From NCBI GenBank assembly GCA_938008925.1, contig CALLIQ010000495.1, forward strand, positions 1 through 10,118: a stretch of 10,118 nt of DNA, given 5' to 3'. The DNA is from an uncultured Acidimicrobiales bacterium. Its GTDB lineage: Bacteria; Actinomycetota; Acidimicrobiia; Acidimicrobiales; SZUA-35. The position numbers were made by a program, and so were the translations under genes. The notes beneath the pieces are model-generated. The model saw nothing but the letters and a program-made list of their open reading frames with translations. It was not told where the DNA came from and made no database searches. Positions within the stretch are counted from its first letter, which is position 1. Each line of letters starts with the position of its first letter. Of this stretch, positions 1-5,722 are shown piece after piece.

Positions 1-615
1 CTCGAGTTCGGCATCGATCGCCACGATCTCTTCGATGAGCGACGCCGTCTCGTCGACCCGAGGATCGGCGGTGAACAGGCCGTCGGTGTCGGTCAGCAGG
101 ACGAGGTGCGACGCCTCGACGAGGTGCGCGACGAGCGCCGCAAGGCGATCGTTGTCGCCGAAGCGAATCTCGTCGTCGGCGATCGCATCGTTTTCGTTGA
201 CGACCGGGACGGCTCCGACATCGAGCAGTGCCCGCAGTGTTCCCCGGCTCTTGAGGTATCGATTCCGGAGCATGAGGTCGGTCGGAGCGAGGAGAATCTG
301 CCCGGCGAGCAGGCCGTGGTCGGCGAACGCCGCTTCGAAGGCCCGCATGATCGACGTCTGGCCGATCGCGCTGGCGGCACGAAGGGCACCCTCGGAGCGA
401 TCCAGCGCACTGTGATCGGCTCCGAGCGAACGACGCAGCGCCGGCATGCCGGCCGCGATGGCACCGCTCGTGACCACGACGACGTCGCGACCCTCCGACC
501 GGGTGACCGCGACCTCCGATGCGAGCTTGGCCACAGCGGCCTCGTTCACGTGGCCCTCCGGCGTGGTCACCGACGACGAGCCGACCTTGACCACGACGAC
601 CGTGCGTTCGCTCAT
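1..615 (-). CDS. proB: Glutamate 5-kinase, C-terminus cut by window edge
   Basis: ProB phosphorylates L-glutamate to glutamyl 5-phosphate, the first committed step of proline synthesis, in the cytoplasm. The 205 residues visible from the ATG are the amino acid kinase fold: the ATP-binding KVGSSSV (10-16), SGAIAAG (50-56), the AIGQ segment (83-86), the glutamate-binding NENDAIADDEIRFGDND stretch (140-156) and TDTDGLF (175-181). Whether a C-terminal PUA domain follows cannot be seen. The ATG at 615-613 is preferred because it places the first beta strand (TVVVVKVGSS) at the usual distance, and an AAGGG lies 9 bases upstream. The gene starts 23 bases after the obgE stop, so the two are probably co-transcribed; obgE-proB adjacency is common in Actinobacteria. 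Identity is very secure. Confidence 0.96.
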   Translation of the reverse strand, partial: MSERTVVVVKVGSSSVTTPEGHVNEAAVAKLASEVAVTRSEGRDVVVVTSGAIAAGMPALRRSLGADHSALDRSEGALRAASAIGQTSIMRAFEAAFADHGLLAGQILLAPTDLMLRNRYLKSRGTLRALLDVGAVPVVNENDAIADDEIRFGDNDRLAALVAHLVEASHLVLLTDTDGLFTADPRVDETASLIEEIVAIDAELE

Positions 616-638
616 CGAGCGTTGCCCTTCATCGCCAC

Positions 639-1892
639 TCAGTCCTGGAAGTACTCGAACTCGAAGTCGCCGACTCTGACCGTGTCGCCGTCGAGCACGC
701 CCGCCTTCAGGAGCGCCTTGTTCACACCGAGCTTGTCGAGGCGCTGACGAGCGACGTCGAGCGCCAGCAGGTCGGTCATGTCCGACAGCGCGACCGCTCG
801 CTCGGCAGCACGACCGTGGACGCGGTAGGCGGCGTCGTCGTCGCGGCCGATCTCGATTCCCTCCGCCTCCGGACGGTGGATGACGAAGCCGGTTCGCTCC
901 TCCTCGCCGCCACGAGAGGCGGCGACCAGCTCAGCGAGGCGCCACTGCATCGGCTGCAGGCCGGTTCGGGTGACCGATGAGATCGAGAACTCGACGTCGG
1001 CGTCGTCGCCCCAGTCGCTGGCTTCGAGGACATCGGCCTTCGAACCGACCACGATGCTCGGACGGTCGAGGAGTTCGGGTCGGTATTGGCCGAGTTCGTT
1101 GCGCAAGACCTCGAGCTGACGAGCGGGTGAGTCGCCGTCGACCGCCGAGAGGTCGAGGAGATACACCAGCACTCGGGCCCGTTCGACGTGGCGGAGGAAT
1201 TGATGGCCAAGACCGTGACCTTCCGCCGCTCCCTCGATCAGGCCGGGGATGTCGGCGACCACGAACTCCGTTTCGTCGTCGAGACGAACGACGCCGAGGT
1301 TCGGTTCGAGGGTGGTGAACGGGTAGTCGGCGATCTTGGGCTTGGCGGCCGACATCACCGAGATGAGGGTGCTCTTGCCCGCGTTTGGGTAGCCGACGAG
1401 GGCCACGTCGGCCATGAGTTTGAGCTCGAGGCGATACCAGGTCTCCTGACCCGCCTCGCCCTGCTCGGCGAACATCGGCGCCCGGCGCTTGTTCGAGAGG
1501 AACCGAGCGTTGCCATGACCACCCTCGCCAGCCTTCGCGGCGAGCCAACGATCGCCGTGGCCGGCCAGATCGACGAGCGGCTCACGAGTGTCGTGATCGA
1601 GCACGACGGTGCCGATCGGGACCTTCACGATCAGGTCCTCGCCCTTCTTCCCGTGCATGTTCGAGCCCTTGCCATGCGTCCCGTTCGGGGCGATGCGGTG
1701 CGGGTGATCGCGAAAGCCGAGCAGTGAGGCGACCTGACGGTCGGCCTCGAGCCAGACATCGCCGCCACCACCGCCGTCGCCCCCGTTTGGGCCGCCCATT
1801 GGCACGTGGGCTTCGCGTCGCATCGAGACGCAGCCCGCGCCGCCGTCGCCGGCTCGAGCACACAGGTTGGTCTCATCGACGAAGTTGGACAC
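639..1892 (-). CDS. obgE: Obg-family GTPase ObgE/CgtA
   Basis: This essential GTPase binds the 50S subunit during late ribosome assembly and links growth to nucleotide state. The 417 residues show the full actinobacterial architecture: the glycine-rich Obg fold (about 1-158), the G domain (about 160-330) and a C-terminal OCT domain (about 336-414). Motifs are G1 GYPNAGKST (167-175), the switch I threonines in PFTTLEPNLG (191-200), G3 DIPGLIEGA (214-222) and G5 SSV (305-307). The G4 guanine-specificity motif reads SKAD (284-287) instead of NKxD. The start is GTG (1892-1890), which aligns MSNFVDE with the conserved Obg N-terminus. No Shine-Dalgarno is evident, but a TAGACT box lies 7 bases upstream, which suggests a leaderless mRNA. 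It probably heads an obgE-proB unit. In most bacteria it directly follows rpmA; here a Tad-like module intervenes. Confidence 0.97.
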   Translation of the reverse strand: MSNFVDETNLCARAGDGGAGCVSMRREAHVPMGGPNGGDGGGGGDVWLEADRQVASLLGFRDHPHRIAPNGTHGKGSNMHGKKGEDLIVKVPIGTVVLDHDTREPLVDLAGHGDRWLAAKAGEGGHGNARFLSNKRRAPMFAEQGEAGQETWYRLELKLMADVALVGYPNAGKSTLISVMSAAKPKIADYPFTTLEPNLGVVRLDDETEFVVADIPGLIEGAAEGHGLGHQFLRHVERARVLVYLLDLSAVDGDSPARQLEVLRNELGQYRPELLDRPSIVVGSKADVLEASDWGDDADVEFSISSVTRTGLQPMQWRLAELVAASRGGEEERTGFVIHRPEAEGIEIGRDDDAAYRVHGRAAERAVALSDMTDLLALDVARQRLDKLGVNKALLKAGVLDGDTVRVGDFEFEYFQD

Positions 1893-1899
1893 CCCGACG

Positions 1900-1905
1900 A
1901 GTCTA
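1900..1905 (-). promoter_or_regulatory. Probable -10 box of a leaderless obgE promoter
   Basis: On the minus strand TAGACT (TANNNT, the actinobacterial -10 pattern) is followed by exactly 7 bases (CGTCGGG) and then the obgE GTG. This is the spacing typical of leaderless transcripts, where transcription starts at or next to the first base of the start codon. No convincing -35 hexamer was found 17-18 bases upstream, and no usable Shine-Dalgarno precedes the GTG. The site is inferred from pattern and position only. Confidence 0.5.
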
Positions 1906-1921
1906 GGAACCTCAGATCACA

Positions 1922-1948
1922 GGGCCACTGGATTGCTCGTGGCGGCCC
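1922..1948 (-). terminator. Imperfect inverted repeat after the TadG-like gene, possible terminator
   Basis: Beginning 7 bases after the TadG-like stop codon, GGG and CCAC pair with GTGG and CCC across a 10-base loop, with a 3-base bulge (1943-1945). No T-run follows. GC-rich hairpins lacking a U-tract are common at actinobacterial gene ends, but this one is short and bulged, so the terminator role is tentative. It also overlaps the region where an obgE -35 element would lie. Confidence 0.25.
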
Positions 1949-1954
1949 GGGCGA

Positions 1955-3733
1955 TCAGTCGATCAGTCGGACCGGGTCACCAATCACCTGCACGCTCCAG
2001 GTGAGCGTCTCGTTGATCGAGCCGTTCGAGTCGTCGTAGCGAACTTCCCACCAGCAGTCGTCTGGTTCGCCGGCGACCTGCACACACCCCGTGGTGCCGT
2101 AGTCGGCGGGGATGTCGACGATGATCCGCAGCGTGCGGTCCTGGAAGCCGTAGGTGGTTCCGTTGCCATAGCTGTTCTGCGTGATGCACGACTCGGTGCC
2201 ACAGGTCTGCTCGGCGACCGGCCCGCCACTGCCGTCGGTGTAGTCGGTTCGGCTGGTTCGATAGTTGTAGAACTCGGTGTCGATCGTGCGCCAGCGAATC
2301 GTCGCCGCCGTGCCATCGGGACGAAGCACGAACATCTCGTCGAGACCGTCGGCCGGGTCGAACAGGATGATCTCGATCTGCTTGCCGGCGTGTTCCGGAC
2401 CGATCTCCGCCAGCGACAGCACCGCGCTGTTGGCGGCGCCACCCGATGGCGGGAGCATCGTGTTGTTCGTGTAGGTCGTCACGAAGTCACGACCGTAGAT
2501 GGCCGGGCACGTGGCGATCGCCGTCGGACCGACCCGTGAGCACGCATAGGCGCCGTTGCCTGTGCCAGCTGGAACGACGCGAAGGGAGAACAGCGCACGG
2601 CGCACGTTGGTCGGCGGGTTCAGTGGGCCAGCACCGTCGGGGTCGAGGTCGTTGTAGACGTTCTTGCTGCGCAGCACATAGCGCCCGGCGCTGAAGACCG
2701 TGTCGATCGTCTCCCAGGTCCCGGGGTCGCCGCCGGTGCGGGTCCACGTGGTGGGGTTGCCGCAGGTCGCCTCGTCGAAGCTGCCCGTTTGGGTGCCGTC
2801 CGGGTGGTTGATCAGTAGCTCCGCCATCGGCGGGACGTTCTCGTTGTCGTAGTCGTCGAGCGGGGTGGCGTCGGTGTTGTACAACCGGAAACGCAACGGA
2901 GCGTCAGCCTCAGCGCCGCGGGTCGATCCGTTTCGAGCCCAGCAGGTGGCTCGGGCCTGAATCTCCCAGCCACCGGCGGAAACATCGGGGATCTCGGCGA
3001 TGAACGCGTGGCCGTCGACTTCGTACTGCGGATTTGGCTCACCCTGGGTCGTCGGTTCGCAGACCGAGACAGAGCGGGCGGCGCCGATGAAGTCGCCGTT
3101 CTGGCGAAGCTCGCAACGGGGCATCTCACGAAGGTAGAAGTTGTCGACCCGGCCGTAGTCGGTCTCGGCACCGGTGCCGAGGGCGTTGCCCGGGTTCCCC
3201 ATCGGCACGGGGAAGGTGTACTCGGCGGTGCCGTAGCGTTCGATGGCGATCCCGTCGATCACGAGCGAGCCGAAGAACACTTCGCCTTCGGCCTTGAGAT
3301 CGACGCGCAGCTGCTGTGGGCCACTCGAGGTGAGGAGCACCTGTGGCGTGGGATCAGGGTCGTCAGCGGTGTTGTTGAACGTCGCCGCGTCGACGACCAC
3401 AGCCGTCGGATAGCCGTTGAGCTGGATGGTCTGCAGCGCTGCCACAGCCGCCTCGGCATCGTTCGGCATCCAGACGACACCGGCGAGGGCTGCGGCGTCG
3501 GCGGCTCGCTGGATGTCTTGGCCTCGGACGTACCAGGCACCGACGTCGGTGGCGAAGGCAGCAAAGATCAACATCGGCACGAGCAGAAGTGCCGACGTGG
3601 CCATCACGTAGCCCTGCTCCGCCTTGTCGCGTGCCCGTCCAATGGTTGAACGCGAGGTGACGGACTCGACCCGCTCACCCTCGACCGCCTCGTTGGAGTC
3701 GTTGCTTTCGACGCTGTCGACCGATTGGCTCAT
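1955..3733 (-). CDS. TadG-like membrane-anchored surface protein with large cysteine-containing ectodomain
   Basis: The protein is 592 residues. A charged N-terminal tail (1-40) precedes one hydrophobic segment (about 43-63) and then the Tad/TadG signature VGAWYVRGQDIQRAADAAALAGV (64-86). This is the hallmark of the putative Flp pilus-assembly TadE/G-like N-terminal domain. The rest, predicted extracytoplasmic, is about 500 residues with ten cysteines (207, 225, 264, 324, 398, 409, 511, 516, 550, 560) and none before the membrane segment, consistent with disulfides outside the cell. I see no MIDAS-type DxSxS, so the von Willebrand A domain of classical TadG proteins appears absent. The tail looks beta-rich but is not recognised. 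The ATG overlaps the upstream TadE-like stop by 4 bases (ATGA), with GAGG 7 bases ahead, implying translational coupling. A role in Tad pilus assembly or anchoring is inferred from the N-terminal domain and neighbours only. Confidence 0.82.
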   Translation of the reverse strand: MSQSVDSVESNDSNEAVEGERVESVTSRSTIGRARDKAEQGYVMATSALLLVPMLIFAAFATDVGAWYVRGQDIQRAADAAALAGVVWMPNDAEAAVAALQTIQLNGYPTAVVVDAATFNNTADDPDPTPQVLLTSSGPQQLRVDLKAEGEVFFGSLVIDGIAIERYGTAEYTFPVPMGNPGNALGTGAETDYGRVDNFYLREMPRCELRQNGDFIGAARSVSVCEPTTQGEPNPQYEVDGHAFIAEIPDVSAGGWEIQARATCWARNGSTRGAEADAPLRFRLYNTDATPLDDYDNENVPPMAELLINHPDGTQTGSFDEATCGNPTTWTRTGGDPGTWETIDTVFSAGRYVLRSKNVYNDLDPDGAGPLNPPTNVRRALFSLRVVPAGTGNGAYACSRVGPTAIATCPAIYGRDFVTTYTNNTMLPPSGGAANSAVLSLAEIGPEHAGKQIEIILFDPADGLDEMFVLRPDGTAATIRWRTIDTEFYNYRTSRTDYTDGSGGPVAEQTCGTESCITQNSYGNGTTYGFQDRTLRIIVDIPADYGTTGCVQVAGEPDDCWWEVRYDDSNGSINETLTWSVQVIGDPVRLID

Positions 3734-4347
3734 GGCTGGACCTCAGGCTCGATTCGCATGATCGTTGACTCGGTGATGCGGTAGGTGGTGCGGTTGAACA
3801 GACCGGTGAAGTAGTCCTGCTCGAGCACGACCATCACGCCCACGAACGTGGCGTCGATCTGATAGTCACTCCGGGCGGCCGGGCACCAGTTCGACGAAGC
3901 GGACGATCCGCCGCAGCTCAAGTCGCTCGCGAGGTTGCCGTCGAAGTGACCGTCGTTGCCCAGCTGCAGGATGTCGGCCGGGTAGTAGACATTGCACGGC
4001 GCGCCAGCCTCGTTGTTGACGAACTCGTCGTTGCACACGGCGGGCGGGTTGCCTGCGGCGTCGGGCTCGAAGACCACGACACGGATGATGCGGTCGGTGT
4101 CCTCCCCGACGGTGGCTGCGACGCTTCGCAAAGCGGAAGCGTCCGCGAGATTGTCCTGGCCGAGCTGGGTGACGGTTCGGGCGCCGCCGCGACCGGCCTG
4201 GACCACGGTCTGCTTGGCGTTCCAGGCCATTCCCATCTCGAACAAGCCGAGGATGATGATCATCAAGACCGGAACGACGAGCGCGAGCTCGACGATGATC
4301 GACCCCTTCTCGTCTGGCTCGTGCGAACGGCTTCGACGAATCCGCAT
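3730..4347 (-). CDS. TadE-like pseudopilin, second of a paralogous pair
   Basis: This is a 205-residue TadE-family protein. After a basic and acidic leader, GSIIVELALVVPVLMIIILG starts at residue 15: a glycine followed by a hydrophobic helix with glutamate at +5 relative to it (E20). That matches the pattern cut by TadV-type prepilin peptidases between G15 and S16. The following GRGGARTVTQ is also typical of TadE. The extracytoplasmic part has four cysteines (105, 118, 145, 155) and ends TESTIMRIEPEVQP. Cysteine spacing and ending are shared with the upstream protein at 4347-4991, so the two are diverged duplicates. Start choice: GGAGG ends 7 bases before the ATG at 4347-4345, giving a TGATG one-base overlap with the upstream stop. 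The in-frame GTG one codon earlier (4350) is only 4 bases from GGAGG. TadE/TadF proteins support Flp pilus biogenesis; this one's partner and function are inferred. Confidence 0.85.
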   Translation of the reverse strand: MRIRRSRSHEPDEKGSIIVELALVVPVLMIIILGLFEMGMAWNAKQTVVQAGRGGARTVTQLGQDNLADASALRSVAATVGEDTDRIIRVVVFEPDAAGNPPAVCNDEFVNNEAGAPCNVYYPADILQLGNDGHFDGNLASDLSCGGSSASSNWCPAARSDYQIDATFVGVMVVLEQDYFTGLFNRTTYRITESTIMRIEPEVQP

Positions 4348-4991
4348 CACTGTTCCTCCGGCTCGATCTGAATCACGGTCGACTCGCTGAGCGTTCGGGT
4401 GTCACCGAAGAACTTGGTCACGTAGTCGTGCGAGGTCTGGATGTAGACCCCAACGAGGTCGGGTTGTGCGCTCAACGACACTTCGCGAATCGATGGGCAC
4501 CATGCCGCGTCGATCGCGATCGGCCCGCAGCCGAACTCGCCGGTCGGATTGGACGCAGGATCGAGGAGCGCTGCGTTCTCCAGCTGGTCGCGGGTGTAGT
4601 GGTTGCACGGCTGGGCGTTCACCGCGGTCGGAGGATCCGGGTTCGCAACCGTCGGCACGAAGGCGACCGATCCGGTCAGGCAAGAGGGGTTCATTGGATC
4701 GCCGACGTTCTCGACCCGGTAGATCACGACGAAGTCGACGTTTTCCGTGCCCATCGGGGCGATGGCGTGCTTGATGGTCTGCAGGACGAAGAAGTCGGCG
4801 TCACCGTCGTTTCCGAAGACCGAGGCGGCACGACCTCCCTCGCGGGATGCGTTCGTCGTCGTGAGGTTGTTCCGTGAGATCAAGCCGAACTCGAAAACGC
4901 CGAACAAGATGATCACGAAGGGCAACGTGACGATTGCGGCCTCGAAGAGCGAGGATCCGCGTTCGCGGCGGCGGGAACGAGCCTGGGACAT
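4347..4991 (-). CDS. TadE-like pseudopilin, first of a paralogous pair
   Basis: A 214-residue TadE-family protein, first gene of the three-gene module. A basic leader (MSQARSRRRER) precedes GSSLFEAAIVTLPFVIILFG (from residue 12), with glutamate at +5 (E17), the prepilin-peptidase-type site, and one membrane helix (about 13-37). Then SREGGRAASV (49-58) matches the TadE RxGxR-type segment. The outer part has cysteines at 104, 129, 155 and 165, in the PCN, GCG and WCP contexts that recur in the downstream paralog, and ends SESTVIQIEPEEQ. The ATG at 4991 has no good Shine-Dalgarno, unlike the next two genes. It lies 128 bases after the rpmA stop, across a hairpin, which suggests its own promoter, though I could not find a convincing one. 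No pilin, TadA ATPase or TadV peptidase is encoded here, so they would have to be elsewhere in the genome. Confidence 0.85.
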   Translation of the reverse strand: MSQARSRRRERGSSLFEAAIVTLPFVIILFGVFEFGLISRNNLTTTNASREGGRAASVFGNDGDADFFVLQTIKHAIAPMGTENVDFVVIYRVENVGDPMNPSCLTGSVAFVPTVANPDPPTAVNAQPCNHYTRDQLENAALLDPASNPTGEFGCGPIAIDAAWCPSIREVSLSAQPDLVGVYIQTSHDYVTKFFGDTRTLSESTVIQIEPEEQ

Positions 4992-5068
4992 GTCACGTCT
5001 ATCGGCAAACCGCTGATCAGTCTTAACCCCGAAAGCAAGACGACTTAGTCAGCATGGGTCAGACGCGA

Positions 5069-5094
5069 CGAACGACGCCCGTTGGCGCCGTTCG
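5069..5094 (-). terminator. 11-bp hairpin after rpmA, probable terminator without U-tract
   Basis: On the minus strand CGAACGGCGCC pairs with GGCGTCGTTCG around an AACG loop: 11 base pairs with one G-T wobble, starting 25 bases after the rpmA stop. No T-run follows on either strand. It is the strongest local hairpin I noticed in the window and sits where transcription of the ribosomal-protein unit would end. It could instead act as a processing site or attenuator for the Tad-like genes. Confidence 0.5.
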
Positions 5095-5119
5095 AAGAAG
5101 AATTGTTGGTTGTCGGACG

Positions 5120-5371
5120 TCAGTCGGTGACGACGTCGACCAGCTTGCGGCCCTTGCGGAAGCCGAACTTGACCTTGCCCTCGGCGGTGGCGAAGAGCGT
5201 GTCGTCGCCGCCCCGCTTCACGTTGGCGCCGGCGTGGAACTTCGTGCCCCGCTGACGCATGATGATCGCGCCCGGCCTCACGGCCGTGCCATCGAACACC
5301 TTCACGCCGAGGCGCTTGGACTCTGAATCTCGGCCGTTCCTTGTGGAACCGCCACCCTTGGTCTTCGACAT
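5120..5371 (-). CDS. rpmA: 50S ribosomal protein L27
   Basis: L27 sits near the peptidyl transferase centre of the large subunit, with its N-terminal tail reaching toward the tRNA acceptor ends. The 83-residue product shows the family signature throughout: MSKTKGGGSTRNGRDSESKR at the N-terminus, GVKVFDG, RQRGTKFHAGANV and FGFRKGRKLVDV. The ATG at 5371 is chosen because it gives the canonical MxxKKGGGS-like tail. Reading further upstream to 5428 would add 19 residues encoded inside rplU. There is no cleavable Firmicute-type extension, so no Prp protease is needed. The gene starts one base after the rplU stop, with GAGG inside the rplU end, so translation is probably coupled. Confidence 0.97.
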   Translation of the reverse strand: MSKTKGGGSTRNGRDSESKRLGVKVFDGTAVRPGAIIMRQRGTKFHAGANVKRGGDDTLFATAEGKVKFGFRKGRKLVDVVTD

Positions 5372-5372
5372 C

Positions 5373-5681
5373 TCAGCCTCGCTTGATTCCGGTGATCTCG
5401 ACGTTGGCGTAGGTCTGGCGATGGCCATAACGACGCCGCTGGTTGGTCTTCGACTTGTAGGTGAAGCCGTCGATCTTCTTGCCCTTCACCTCATCGAGGA
5501 TCTTGGCGGACACGGTCACGCCCTCCAGCTGGGCGGGGGTCGACAGCACATCGCCGCCGTCCACCAGGAGCACGGGGCGAAGCTCGATGGCATCACCGAC
5601 CGCGCCCACTCGCTCGACCCGGAGGGTCTGGCCTTCTTCGACTCGATACTGCTTGCCACCAGTGGCCACGACTGCGTACAT
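5373..5681 (-). CDS. rplU: 50S ribosomal protein L21
   Basis: L21 binds 23S rRNA in the large subunit. The 102 residues from ATG 5681 carry the family pattern: MYAVVATGGKQYRVEEG at the N-terminus, VLLVDGG (about 38-44), VTVSAKILDEVKGKKI and the basic YKSKTNQRRRYGHRQTYANVEI, ending in IKRG. Start choice: MYAVV is the standard L21 N-terminus. An in-frame GTG three codons earlier (5690) would give MGLMYAVV. Neither start has a clear Shine-Dalgarno. The gene follows the RNase E/G stop by 41 bases and precedes rpmA by one base, in the near-universal rplU-rpmA order. Confidence 0.97.
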   Translation of the reverse strand: MYAVVATGGKQYRVEEGQTLRVERVGAVGDAIELRPVLLVDGGDVLSTPAQLEGVTVSAKILDEVKGKKIDGFTYKSKTNQRRRYGHRQTYANVEITGIKRG

Positions 5682-5722
5682 AAGGCCCACAAGGCTAGCG
5701 CTTCGCGATGCGTTCCCCGCGC

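Noticed and set aside
612..632. Six-codon leader (MKGNAR) whose stop overlaps the proB ATG
   Set aside because: It sits in the 23-base obgE-proB gap and is more simply explained by chance; the AAGGG inside it serves as the proB ribosome binding site.
4992..5060. Promoter for the Tad-like genes
   Set aside because: Candidates around TTAAGACT lack a proper TANNNT box or correct -35 spacing. A promoter is expected here but none could be assigned.
5372..5428. Longer rpmA with 19 extra N-terminal residues
   Set aside because: The extension is encoded inside rplU and the ATG at 5371 gives the standard L27 N-terminus with a Shine-Dalgarno.
5694..5699. TAGCCT as a -10 box ahead of rplU
   Set aside because: It fits TANNNT, but there is no -35 and the spacing to ATG is 10 bases; in a 41-base gap of a likely operon this is weak support.
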